DNA from: JANYLB01 sp963837715
GTDB lineage: Bacteria > Actinomycetota > Acidimicrobiia > IMCC26256 > JANYLB01
Length of the DNA stretch: 64,000 nt
Assembly (NCBI GenBank): GCA_963837715.1
Contig: CAWIOF010000002.1
Coordinates: 1,240,001 to 1,304,000, forward strand
Direction: 5' to 3'
Shown here piece by piece: positions 27,392-35,729 of the stretch; the stretch's first letter is position 1; each line of letters begins with the position of its first letter. Under the pieces are notes generated by a model, which saw only the letters and a program-made list of their open reading frames with translations, did no database searches and had not been told where the DNA came from. The position numbers were made by a program, and so were the translations under genes.

Positions 27392-28528
27392 CTAGCCGGG
27401 CGCGGGTTGGAGCTCCCCGGCTCCGTTGATGACGGTGTTGCCCGCGACGACGATCCCGGTCGTGTCGGTGGCCTTCACCAGGTACATCAGTGGCTGCGGT
27501 CCGCCCGCACCGCCCCGCAGCGACATCAACTGGCGGTTGCCCTGCACCCGGACTCCGTCGACCCTGGTGAACGACATCACCGCCAGCGCCGGGTTCCCTG
27601 CTCCGTAGTCGGAGGAGTTGTCGAGCACGGTCCAGTCGGACCGGCGGCCGCCGTCGAGGTCGAACACCGTCACGCTCAGCGCCTGACCCGACAGCCGGTT
27701 GCCCTGGACCGTGACGTGGTTGATCGGTCCGCGCCCGTGCGCGGCGACGAAGTTCAGCCGCCCTCCGATCACTCGGTTGTTCCGCAGGGTGACGTTGTCG
27801 ACCGACGCGGCTTCGCTCTCGGGCTCGAAGTCGAACGTCGAGCGCCGCACTTCCGAGAGGGTCGACTGCTCGACGACCACGCGACTCGCTTCGGTGAAGG
27901 TGATGCCCTGCCGGCCGCTGCGAAGTCCGGTGAAGCTCCGCACGAGCACGTCGGTCGAACGCGACGTGCCCGCGAAGCCACCTCCGATGTAGATGAAGTC
28001 ACCGTAGGTGTCGGTCGCCGAGCAGCCGATCAACGAGATCCGGGCCGAGTTGAGGACGTCGAAGCCGTGCTGGGCCTCGTACTCCGAGCGGTAGGCAGCC
28101 TCGCCCATCCCCGCCATCGGGTTCGCACCGACGACGTTGAGACCCGACACGGTGATGTCGGCGCTGTTGACGATCCGGACGTTGGGTCGGGCGCGGGTGC
28201 TCTTGATGTTCTCGGCCGTCGAGCGGTCTCCGGCTGTCGTGAACTCGAACGTGGCCCCGTTGCCCCGGATCGTCAGGCCCCGACGCCCGGCGATCGAGAA
28301 CGTCTGCTCCATCCGGTACTGGCCCCCCGCCCGGAGGGTGACCGTCGATCCGTCGGGAACCGAGGCGAGGAAGGCGGCCATCGGAGCGGACACGTCGGTC
28401 ACCCCGCTGGCATCGACCGCCGGGGTGAACGTCCCGGCCGACGGCGGACCGGGTGGGGGGTTCGGACCGCACGCGGCGAGGACGGCCGCGACGAAGACCA
28501 CGGGCAGGAGCACTCGGATGAACTTCAC
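27392..28528 (-). CDS. Lipoprotein with right-handed beta-helix repeat
   Basis: A 378-residue exported lipoprotein. The signal peptide ends in the lipobox LAAC (VVFVAAVLAACGPNPPPGPP), followed by a proline-rich spacer. The remainder is a parallel beta-helix of the pectate-lyase/polysaccharide-lyase type: PDGSTVTLRAGGQYRMEQT, RRGLTIRGNGATFEF, then repeated strands with asparagines (VTLRNNRVIGG, VTVQGNRLSGQ, VVAGNTVINGA). The fold suggests binding or cleavage of a polysaccharide on the cell surface, perhaps the polymer made here; no catalytic residues can be assigned. GTG 28528 has a GAGGAAC site. It is divergent from the Wzz-like gene and converges with the radical SAM gene. Confidence 0.78.
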   Translation of the reverse strand: MKFIRVLLPVVFVAAVLAACGPNPPPGPPSAGTFTPAVDASGVTDVSAPMAAFLASVPDGSTVTLRAGGQYRMEQTFSIAGRRGLTIRGNGATFEFTTAGDRSTAENIKSTRARPNVRIVNSADITVSGLNVVGANPMAGMGEAAYRSEYEAQHGFDVLNSARISLIGCSATDTYGDFIYIGGGFAGTSRSTDVLVRSFTGLRSGRQGITFTEASRVVVEQSTLSEVRRSTFDFEPESEAASVDNVTLRNNRVIGGRLNFVAAHGRGPINHVTVQGNRLSGQALSVTVFDLDGGRRSDWTVLDNSSDYGAGNPALAVMSFTRVDGVRVQGNRQLMSLRGGAGGPQPLMYLVKATDTTGIVVAGNTVINGAGELQPAPG

Positions 28529-28684
28529 AGTTCCTCGACGATCTGCTTCACGCCCTACCCCGCACCATGATCGGCATTCGACGCCGCGAATCTGTAGTGC
28601 AGGCGACAAGAGGGAAAACAGGTCGTGCGGCCCAGATCGGGGGCCGCGGGATCGCGGCAGAATGCCTGAGGTACGCTGATGAGT

Positions 28685-28724
28685 CCTCTGCGAGCTGGGC
28701 GCCGGGAGGCACGCGCGGCAGAGG
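28685..28724 (+). promoter_or_regulatory. Possible RNA stem in the leader of the Wzz-like gene
   Basis: CCTCTGC (28685-28691) pairs with GCAGAGG (28718-28724) around a 26-base GC-rich loop, about 70 bases before the TTG start at 28792. This is the largest intergenic space of the region (28529-28791). It matches no riboswitch class that I recognise. Confidence 0.3.
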
Positions 28725-28791
28725 CGACCGGATGGGCAAGGGCTGGGTTCCTGCTCCCATCGCTCGGATTTCACCGCCACAAGGACGGAAC

Positions 28792-30372
28792 TTGCAGCTC
28801 GCCGACGTGATCAAGTCGCTCCAACGGCACTGGCGGGTGTCGGTCGCGATCTTCGTGCTCACCGTCGCCGGCGTGAGCGTGTTCCTCTTCACGCGCAACG
28901 AGGTCCGTGATCCCGACCGCTGGCAGCAGACCGTCCAGATCCTGGTCCCGGTGCGCGACAAGGACGGCAACCTCCCGCCGGGCGTCCCGCCCAGCCTCCT
29001 GCAGGGTCAGGCCCAGGTCGCGCTGTCGCAGGAGGTCACGAGCGACGCGCTCAAACGGGCGAGCCTCACCGAGGAAGCCCGCTCCGACGTCTCCTTCGGG
29101 TTCGCCCAACCGCCGCCGGCGTTCGAGGGCGGCCGCGCCGATCAGCTCTATCTCACCATCACCGCATCCGACCGCACCCAGGCGGTCGAGGTTGCGAACG
29201 CCTACGCCGACGCCTACATCGACGCGCGCGGCAAGAACGTCGCCGCGGGGAACGAGAGCGGCACCAAGTCGGACAGGAAGGGCATCGACAAGCTCAAGGC
29301 TCGCCTCGAACAGGTCAAGCAGGAGCTCTCCGACACCAACCCGACGCTCCTCGCGCTCGTCGACAGCGCGAACCCGGGAGTCAATGGCGAGCAGCCTTCG
29401 CTCACCCTGCCCGAGGGAACGTCGACCGACGCGGGCCTCCTCGCCTACGAGGGTCGTGCTCTGTCGGATCGAGTCAAGGCAGCGAGCCTCTCCTACGCGC
29501 AGAACGTCACCGACGCGATCGTCCCCTCGTCGTACGCCTCGATCGTCGAACGGCCCTACCCGGTCCAGATCACTCCACCGCTGTCGTCTCCACTGGTTCC
29601 CGTGGCCGTTGCGCTCCTGCTCGGTGTCCTGCTCGCCGTGGCCGTGCCGGTCCTGATCGATCGACTCGACCACTCGATCCGCAACGCCCGCACGGCGAGC
29701 AACGCATTCGCCGCCCCGGTGCTGTCGACGATCCCGCCGACGTCGCCGTCCGACTTGGCCACCCTCGCCCTGCCCGGGACACCCCGCGACGCCGCGTACC
29801 GCACCCTCGCGGCCACGAGCGTGGCCACCGACCAACTCCCGCGCGCCATCGTCGTCACGTCGCCGGTCGGTGAGATGCAGGACTCCGTCGCCGCGAACTT
29901 CGCCGCCGCCCTCGCCGGGCTCGGCCTCCGCGTCGCGCTCATCGCCACCGACCCCCGCCAGGCCTGGTTCGACCACTCAACCGGTCCCCAGGACGCGCCG
30001 ACGCTCCCCGATCTGTTGAACCTCGCCACCGCAGGACGACTCAACGGGCAGGTCCGTGAGAGTCTCGTCCCGACCCACCTCGACAACCTCGCGATCCTCA
30101 CTCCCGGCTCGGTGGGTGCCGACGCGCTGCTCGATGGTCTCCCCACGGTCCTGCAGGCGCTGGCCGACGCTGAGATCGACGTCACGGTGATCGCGGGCCC
30201 GGCGCTCCTCGAGGACCCGTCGGCCACCATCCTCGCCTGGAGCACCCGCAGCGTCCTCTGGGTCGTCGAGGCCGGGGAGGTCACCGAGCAGGAGGCGCGC
30301 GAAGCCGCGTCCCGCCTCGCGCTCGCCGGGGCCACGCCGTTCGGTGTCGCCCTGGTCGACGCCGAAGACTGA
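28792..30372 (+). CDS. Wzz/BY-kinase-like polysaccharide co-polymerase with degenerate P-loop
   Basis: A 526-residue membrane protein with the layout of actinobacterial CapA/CapB-like chain-length regulators: transmembrane helix at about 15-34, an extracytoplasmic Wzz domain with a coiled-coil stretch (KGIDKLKARLEQVKQELS) and the PYPVQITPPLSSPLVP segment before the second helix, then a cytoplasmic ParA/Mrp-like ATPase domain. The P-loop reads TSPVGEMQDSVAANFAAALAG, lacking the GKS/T of Walker A, and there is no tyrosine cluster at the C-terminus, so kinase activity is unlikely. TTG 28792, with AAGGA upstream, is preferred over ATG 28732. It leads into the PqqD/nucleotidyltransferase/HprK set. 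Confidence 0.8.
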   Translation: MQLADVIKSLQRHWRVSVAIFVLTVAGVSVFLFTRNEVRDPDRWQQTVQILVPVRDKDGNLPPGVPPSLLQGQAQVALSQEVTSDALKRASLTEEARSDVSFGFAQPPPAFEGGRADQLYLTITASDRTQAVEVANAYADAYIDARGKNVAAGNESGTKSDRKGIDKLKARLEQVKQELSDTNPTLLALVDSANPGVNGEQPSLTLPEGTSTDAGLLAYEGRALSDRVKAASLSYAQNVTDAIVPSSYASIVERPYPVQITPPLSSPLVPVAVALLLGVLLAVAVPVLIDRLDHSIRNARTASNAFAAPVLSTIPPTSPSDLATLALPGTPRDAAYRTLAATSVATDQLPRAIVVTSPVGEMQDSVAANFAAALAGLGLRVALIATDPRQAWFDHSTGPQDAPTLPDLLNLATAGRLNGQVRESLVPTHLDNLAILTPGSVGADALLDGLPTVLQALADAEIDVTVIAGPALLEDPSATILAWSTRSVLWVVEAGEVTEQEAREAASRLALAGATPFGVALVDAED

Positions 30373-30383
30373 CGGAGCGGCCC

Positions 30384-30674
30384 GTGGAGGCGCAGCAGCC
30401 GATCGACCTGTCGACGCGGTTCAGGCTGGCCCCGGCCGCCACCCGGATGCTCGGCTCCGATCTCCTCGTGAACGCCGGCGGTGCGACCGCCTCTGTACAA
30501 CGCCTCCTCGGCACCGGCCCCGATCTGTGGTGGTGCTTCTCGCACGGCTACACCGTCGGCGAGGCCGCCGCGCACCTCGCGACACGAGACGGTGCGCCCG
30601 CCGACCTCGAGGCGAACGTGGTGGCCTTCGGGCAGTCGCTGGTGCAGGCGAACCTGGCCGAGGTCGTCGGATGA
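30384..30674 (+). CDS. PqqD-like small protein
   Basis: A 96-residue protein with the winged-helix shape of the PqqD family: FRLAPAATRMLGSDLLVNAGGATASVQRLLGTGPDLWWCFSHG is followed by TVGEAAAHLATRDGAP and a final helix. Family members bind leader peptides or act as partners of modifying enzymes, and related small proteins sit beside HprK-like kinases in the HPr-rel-A type gene sets. It starts with GTG 11 bases after the Wzz-like gene and overlaps the next gene by 4 bases (ATGA). A second PqqD-like domain is fused to the HprK-like protein downstream. It is not evidence for PQQ synthesis, as no other pqq gene is present. Confidence 0.72.
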   Translation: MEAQQPIDLSTRFRLAPAATRMLGSDLLVNAGGATASVQRLLGTGPDLWWCFSHGYTVGEAAAHLATRDGAPADLEANVVAFGQSLVQANLAEVVG

Positions 30675-33532
30675 TCCCGATCGACACGCACCTCTTGGCG
30701 CTGGCCGGGGCGGGGCTCCCCGGCGGTCGCGAGCTCCCCCGTGACGGATGGGGGGAACGTCTCGACGAGATCGCGAACCACGGACTCGCGGGCATTCTCG
30801 GTTGGGCCGACTCCGAAGGCCTCGTCGACCTCGACCAGCAGAGCGCGCACCAGCTCCACCTACGGCTCGAGTCGGAAGCGATCCGCGCGGTCCAGCTCGA
30901 AGGGGAGCTGATCCGACTCGAATCGATTCTCACCGACCTTCCCGCGGTCGTACTGAAGGGAGCGATCCTCGCGCACGGGGCCTACCCCGATCCCGCGCTG
31001 CGGCCGTTCACCGACCTCGACATCCTCGTGGCGGGTCGACACCACAACACCGCGGTCCGCGCGCTCGAAGCCATGGGCTACGAGCGGAGCCGACCCGAAC
31101 CCGCGCCCGGGTACGACTCCCGCGTCGGCAAGGCACTCACCCTCACCCATCCCGGGGGCGTCGTGATCGACCTCCACCGGACCCTGGTGGCGGGAAACCT
31201 CGGGGAGTCGATCGACGTCGAGGAGATCCTCGCGGAGCGCCAAGCGGTGCTCCTCGGCGGCCGTGCCATCCCGGGGCCCTCGTGGGAAGCCCATCTCGTC
31301 GAGGTCGCGCTCCACGCGGTGATGGGCGACGGTCTCAGCCGGGCGCTCTCGATCCGCGACGTCGCGCAGGTCGCGCTCCACCCCGACCTCGATGCCGACC
31401 GCGCGGTCGAGCTCGTCGACCGGTGGCGGGCCGCCGACCCCGTCGCGCACGGTCTCCGGGCCGCGATCGACGGCATCGGGATCACGCTCCCCGGGCCGCT
31501 CACCACCCTGGCCGGCCTGCACCCCGTGCTCACACCGGCGTTGCCTGCGGAGTCGCGTTCGGCGAAGCGCAGGGTCGACGAGCTCATGCACGGCGACATC
31601 GGGCGTCGACTGACGCTCACTCGCGCACTGGTCGCGCCGACACCGGCGTTCATGCGCTGGAGCTACGGCCAACGTGCCACGCCACAGCTCTACGGTCGCC
31701 GATGGGCCGAGCTCTACCGACGCGCCAAGGAGGCACGCGGAACCCCACCGACGGGCGAATCGGTGCCGGCAGAGCACGCCGAACCACCCACCGACCCCCC
31801 GACTGCACCCGACGCCGACGGTCCGCCCCCTTTTGACCCGGCGAACCTGGCCGAGCGGGTGGCACCGACGCCCAGCCTGGTGGCGCTGTCCCCCCGCCCA
31901 CCCGTCGCGCTCGTCACCCGGCGCCCACCCGACGGCCGATCCACCGCCGCCGAAGGCCAGAGGTCCGGGCTGCTCCCCCGCCCCCGCTCCCGGCAGGAAC
32001 GCTGGAGCGACAAGCGGACCCGCAGACCCGGCAACGGCAACGGCAACGGCACGCCGACCCTGCCGCCGGAGAACGGATCAGCCCCACAGGACCAGCCGGA
32101 GCCGACAGGTGCCGAGGCTCCCGCGTCGGCACCGCCCGAGAGTGGACTGCGCATCGCGCTCGTCGCGGTCGGTCTGCTCGTCTTCACCGCCCTCCTCGCA
32201 AGGGTCGGCATCGACTTCATGGGCCTCGTCCTCGTTCCCGCGGCCGGTCTCGTGTTCGCCGCCGCGACTTCGAGGAGCATCGTCCGCCGGCACCCCGACG
32301 AACACTGGATCAGCAAGTTCCTGATGCTCGGCGTCGTGGTGAAGGTCGCGGCGTCGTACCTGAGGTACTTCACGCTCGTGACGAGCTACGACAGCCAGGG
32401 CGACGCGATCGCGTACGACGAGTACGGACGAAAGTTCGCCGACGCGTGGATGGGAAACGGCATCGTCCCTCAGCTCGACAACTGGCGGAAGACCAACTTC
32501 GTCCGGGTCTTCACCGGGTGGGTGTACTTCATCTTCGGTGCGAACACCATCGCCGGGTTCTTCATCTTCGGCCTGCTCGCGCTGGTCGGTTCCTATCTCT
32601 GGTACCGCGCCACTGTCGACGCCGTTCCGGGGATGAACAAGAAGCTCTACCTCGGGTTGGTCCTGTTCGCTCCGAGCATCGCCTTCTGGCCGTCGTCGAT
32701 CGGCAAGGAAGCGCTCATGCAGTTGGGGATCGGCGTGGCCGCGCTCGGAACGTCGTATCTCCTGCGCCAACGCCTGCTCCTCGGTCTCGCGATCGGCCTC
32801 TCCGGGGGTTGGTTGCTCTGGGTCGTTCGACCGCATCTCCTCGCCCTCGTGACCATCGCCGCCGGCTGCGCCTACGTCGCCGGGCGGGTCCGGAGCAGCA
32901 AGACGGGGGTCGGATCCCTCGCCGGGCGACCGATCGGGATCGTCGTGATCGCGCTGCTCATGGCCTTCGCGGTGAGCCAGGCAACGAAGTCGCTCGGAAT
33001 CTCCGAGCTCTCGCTCTCGTCGATCGAGACCGAGCTGGACGACGTGAGCAAGCAGACCGGCCAGGGCGGGTCGCAGTTCGACAACGGCGGCAACTCCCTC
33101 AACCCGTTGAACCTTCCCATGGGTGCGGTCACGGTCCTCTTCCGGCCGTTGCCGTACGAGGTACGCACCCCGTTCGAGCTCCTCTCCGCCCTGGAGTCGA
33201 TGCTCCTCCTCGCGCTGATCGTGAAGCGATTCCCCTCGGTCCGCACCGCGATCCGGCGGGCCCGGGGATCGCCGTTCCTTCTCTACTGCATCGTCCTGCT
33301 GATCCTCTACGCAGCCACGTTCTCATCGTTCGCGAACTTCGGCATCCTCGCCCGCCAGCGATCGCTGGTCATGCCTGCGCTGTTCGTGCTCATCGCAGTG
33401 AATCCCGTCGAGCCCCGCCCCCGCGACCCACGTGGTTTCTCGATGCCCGAAGAACCCGCGGTCGCCGGAGCAGTCGCAGAGCCGCCCGATGCGATCAGTC
33501 CCGCCGCGAGAACGCCGTGGGGAACGACCTGA
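30671..33532 (+). CDS. Nucleotidyltransferase (NTP_transf_5) fused to polymerase-like polytopic membrane protein
   Basis: A 953-residue fusion. The N-terminal ~345 residues match the PF14907 nucleotidyltransferase family: LPAVVLKGAILAHGAYPDP and RPFTDLDILVAG, where D115 and D117 would bind metal. A proline-, glycine- and asparagine-rich linker (about 360-490, with GNGNGNG) leads to a membrane region (about 490-905) with some ten helices, including SYDSQGDAIAYDEYGRKF and GWVYFIFGANTIAGFF, and a large loop GGNSLNPLNLP, suggesting a polysaccharide polymerase or GT-C protein. The tail is proline-rich. ATG 30671 overlaps the PqqD-like stop. The fusion implies that nucleotidylation or recognition is tied to a membrane step; the activity is not established. 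Confidence 0.75.
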   Translation: MIPIDTHLLALAGAGLPGGRELPRDGWGERLDEIANHGLAGILGWADSEGLVDLDQQSAHQLHLRLESEAIRAVQLEGELIRLESILTDLPAVVLKGAILAHGAYPDPALRPFTDLDILVAGRHHNTAVRALEAMGYERSRPEPAPGYDSRVGKALTLTHPGGVVIDLHRTLVAGNLGESIDVEEILAERQAVLLGGRAIPGPSWEAHLVEVALHAVMGDGLSRALSIRDVAQVALHPDLDADRAVELVDRWRAADPVAHGLRAAIDGIGITLPGPLTTLAGLHPVLTPALPAESRSAKRRVDELMHGDIGRRLTLTRALVAPTPAFMRWSYGQRATPQLYGRRWAELYRRAKEARGTPPTGESVPAEHAEPPTDPPTAPDADGPPPFDPANLAERVAPTPSLVALSPRPPVALVTRRPPDGRSTAAEGQRSGLLPRPRSRQERWSDKRTRRPGNGNGNGTPTLPPENGSAPQDQPEPTGAEAPASAPPESGLRIALVAVGLLVFTALLARVGIDFMGLVLVPAAGLVFAAATSRSIVRRHPDEHWISKFLMLGVVVKVAASYLRYFTLVTSYDSQGDAIAYDEYGRKFADAWMGNGIVPQLDNWRKTNFVRVFTGWVYFIFGANTIAGFFIFGLLALVGSYLWYRATVDAVPGMNKKLYLGLVLFAPSIAFWPSSIGKEALMQLGIGVAALGTSYLLRQRLLLGLAIGLSGGWLLWVVRPHLLALVTIAAGCAYVAGRVRSSKTGVGSLAGRPIGIVVIALLMAFAVSQATKSLGISELSLSSIETELDDVSKQTGQGGSQFDNGGNSLNPLNLPMGAVTVLFRPLPYEVRTPFELLSALESMLLLALIVKRFPSVRTAIRRARGSPFLLYCIVLLILYAATFSSFANFGILARQRSLVMPALFVLIAVNPVEPRPRDPRGFSMPEEPAVAGAVAEPPDAISPAARTPWGTT

Positions 33533-34572
33533 ACGTCGACGTCCTCGGTACGGTCATAGCGATCGAGGCTCCCGAGCCCGTGCTCATCGAGTTCCGGACG
33601 GTGCTCGGCGATCTCGCGTCGGCCGCGCCGGCGAGCCGTCACCTCAGAGTCGAGAAAGCTCCTGACCACCGATTCCGTCTCGTGGATTCCGACACGCTCG
33701 TCCGGGCCGACATCGAGCCGTCGATCCTCGCGGCGACCGTGGTGTGGCATCTCAACACGATCGTGCCCGAGACCCGTGCGCACCTGGTCATACACGCCGG
33801 CTGTGTCGCAAACGAGAGCGCGGTGTTGCTCCCCGGCGGGTCGGGCGCCGGAAAGTCGACCCTCGTCGCTGCGTGTGTGGAGCAAGGCGTCGATTACCTC
33901 TGTGACGAGTACGCAATCCTCGACTTTGCGACGGGCTCGATGGTCCCGTATCCCAAGCCGCTGTCGCTCGACGGTGAGCAGCTCGTGCCGGCGTCGCAGC
34001 TCCGAGTCGGCTCGGTCGCTGCGCCGGTGGCGCCCGGGGCGATCGTGTTTCCGCGCTATTCGCAGAGCGAACGACCGTCGGCGACCCCGCTCGAGACCGG
34101 CTGGACCGTGCTGGCCCTCGCGTCTCACACCACCAACCTGAGCACCCTGGGTGGAGACGCGTTGCCATGGCTCGTCGGCCTCGCTGTGGGGTGCCCGGCT
34201 TGGCAGCTCGGCCACGACGACGCGTCGGGCGCAGCCGCCCGGATCCGAACCAGCACGTTCGCGCCGGGCGAGCCAGTCCAGCCGGCGGCGACCATCGGTC
34301 CGGTGACCCGGGACACCACGACTGTCCCGGTCGGCGAGGAGCTCGTCGTGTTCGACTCTTCGACCGGAGCGGTGCATCTCCTGAACGAAGCGGCAGCGTT
34401 CGTCTGGTCGTGTGTGCCCGAGGCGGAGAGCTCTTCTGGTCTCGCGGAAGCCGTGCTCGACCTGGCCCCGTCGGGCGCACTCGAATCGGGCACAGTCGAC
34501 ACGACCATCCGCAGGCTCGTGGACATCGGCCTCCTCACCGACTCGCCCGGCCGCGACACCTACTCGGCGTGA
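33517..34572 (+). CDS. HprK-related kinase-like protein with C-terminal PqqD-like domain
   Basis: A 351-residue protein. A P-loop of the HPr kinase type, LPGGSGAGKSTLVAACVEQG (about residues 105-124), is followed by DYLCDEYAILD, corresponding to the acidic residues after the P-loop of HprK-like proteins. The C-terminal ~85 residues (ELVVFDSSTGAVHLLNEAAAFVWSCV...LVDIGLL) form a PqqD-like winged helix. Related kinases with PqqD partners and NTP_transf_5 proteins occur together near polysaccharide and peptide-modification genes, as here. GTG 33517 overlaps the previous gene by 16 bases. The phosphorylated partner is unknown; no HPr gene is seen. Confidence 0.77.
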   Translation: MGNDLNVDVLGTVIAIEAPEPVLIEFRTVLGDLASAAPASRHLRVEKAPDHRFRLVDSDTLVRADIEPSILAATVVWHLNTIVPETRAHLVIHAGCVANESAVLLPGGSGAGKSTLVAACVEQGVDYLCDEYAILDFATGSMVPYPKPLSLDGEQLVPASQLRVGSVAAPVAPGAIVFPRYSQSERPSATPLETGWTVLALASHTTNLSTLGGDALPWLVGLAVGCPAWQLGHDDASGAAARIRTSTFAPGEPVQPAATIGPVTRDTTTVPVGEELVVFDSSTGAVHLLNEAAAFVWSCVPEAESSSGLAEAVLDLAPSGALESGTVDTTIRRLVDIGLLTDSPGRDTYSA

Positions 34573-34610
34573 CGATGCCGAACCTTTGAGAAGTGGCGCG
34601 GCCAACCTCG

Positions 34611-34616
34611 TAGGCT
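34611..34616 (+). promoter_or_regulatory. Candidate leaderless -10 (TAGGCT) for mtnA
   Basis: TAGGCT is followed by six bases and ATG 34623, which would put transcription start at the A of the start codon. Confidence 0.45.
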
Positions 34617-34622
34617 CCTGAG

Positions 34623-35645
34623 ATGCCTGTGCCGCTCGAGTTCACCGGGGACGGGCTTCTGATCCTCGACCAGACGGTGCTCCCTCGGAGCGAGGTCGTG
34701 CTCACCCTCCACGACGCCTCCGAGGTCGCGAATGCCATCAAGCGACTCGCGGTTCGAGGCGCCCCGCTGATCGGGATCGCCGCCGCGTACGGCCTCGCGC
34801 TGGCTGTGGCTCGGGACCCGAGCCGCAGGGCAGTCGACCGCGCCGCGAACATCCTGCGGACCGCGCGGCCGACAGCAGTGAACCTTGCCTGGGCAGTCGA
34901 CCGGGTCCAGCAGGCCGCGCTGGCAGCCGACGACGATCACCGGCTCACGGTGGCTCGGACCGAGGCGATCGCAATCCACCGGGAGGAAGATGCTGCAAGC
35001 GCTGCCCTTTCGGCGCATGGAGCAGATCTCCTCCACGGCGCACGACGCCTGCTCACCATCTGCAACAGCGGTGCGCTCGCCGCCGGTGGCAACGGCACCG
35101 GACTCGGCGTCATTGTCGAAATCGCTCGCCGCGCCCCCGTGGGCGAGGTGTCGGTCCTCGCGTGCGAAACCCGCCCGCTCCTGCAGGGGGCGCGACTGAC
35201 CGTCTGGGAGTTGACCGGGCACGCGATACCGCATGCGTTGATCGCCGACAGCGCCGCAGCGGGGCTCATCGCCCGTGGTGAGGTCGACGCGGTGGTGGTC
35301 GGCTGTGATCGGGTCGCAGCGAACGGCGACGCCGCGAACAAGGTCGGCACCTACGGGCTCGCTCTGGCGGCGCAGGCTGCGTCGATCCCGTTTGTCGTTG
35401 CCGGCCCTTGCTCGACCATCGATCCCCATACACCCGACGGCGCCTCGATCGACGTCGAGGAGCGAGGTGCTGAAGAAGTGCGACGGGCGGAAGGCACGCT
35501 GCTCAGCCTGCCCGATGTCGCGGTCCGCAACCCCGCTTTCGACGTGACCCCCGCCGCCCTGATCACTGCACTCGTCACCGAAGCCGGGATCGCGGCGCCG
35601 GTCGACCGTGTGACCATCGCCGGCTTGTTGTCCCGACCGACGTAG
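34623..35645 (+). CDS. mtnA: S-methyl-5-thioribose-1-phosphate isomerase
   Basis: A 340-residue enzyme of the methionine salvage pathway that converts 5-methylthioribose 1-phosphate to the ribulose form in the cytosol. Family signatures are plain: RGAPLIGIAAAYG, LTICNSGALAAGGNGTGLG (catalytic Cys), ACETRPLLQGARLTVWEL, GCDRVAANGDAANKVGTYGLA (catalytic Asp) and NPAFDVTPAALI. The length is normal for the family, whose archaeal and eukaryotic members share the fold of eIF2B. It has its own leaderless-type promoter and no other methionine salvage gene beside it, so its place in this locus is probably incidental. Confidence 0.93.
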   Translation: MPVPLEFTGDGLLILDQTVLPRSEVVLTLHDASEVANAIKRLAVRGAPLIGIAAAYGLALAVARDPSRRAVDRAANILRTARPTAVNLAWAVDRVQQAALAADDDHRLTVARTEAIAIHREEDAASAALSAHGADLLHGARRLLTICNSGALAAGGNGTGLGVIVEIARRAPVGEVSVLACETRPLLQGARLTVWELTGHAIPHALIADSAAAGLIARGEVDAVVVGCDRVAANGDAANKVGTYGLALAAQAASIPFVVAGPCSTIDPHTPDGASIDVEERGAEEVRRAEGTLLSLPDVAVRNPAFDVTPAALITALVTEAGIAAPVDRVTIAGLLSRPT

Positions 35646-35729
35646 CCCATTCGCGTCGTTCCCGACCTACTACCGTTCCACTCGTTCGCCAAGGAGTCGT
35701 TCCGTGCGCCCGCATCCACTGGTTTCCCG

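Noticed and set aside
23208..28672. Shared 9-mer AGAATGCCT upstream of the LAXTG gene and the Wzz-like gene
   Set aside because: A 9-base match between two sites is likely by chance in a window of this size, and the flanking bases differ.
28771..29976. 401-codon minus-strand open frame
   Set aside because: Reverse complement of the Wzz-like gene, whose own frame has clear domains; the antisense product is a low-complexity charged sequence.
30384..34572. PQQ biosynthesis or lasso-peptide cluster suggested by PqqD-like proteins
   Set aside because: No PqqA/B/C/E, lasso cyclase, leader peptidase or precursor peptide was seen; the neighbours are polysaccharide genes.
34623..35645. Link of mtnA to the methyltransferases through SAM recycling
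   Set aside because: Methyltransferases release S-adenosylhomocysteine, not methylthioadenosine, so mtnA does not recycle their by-product.
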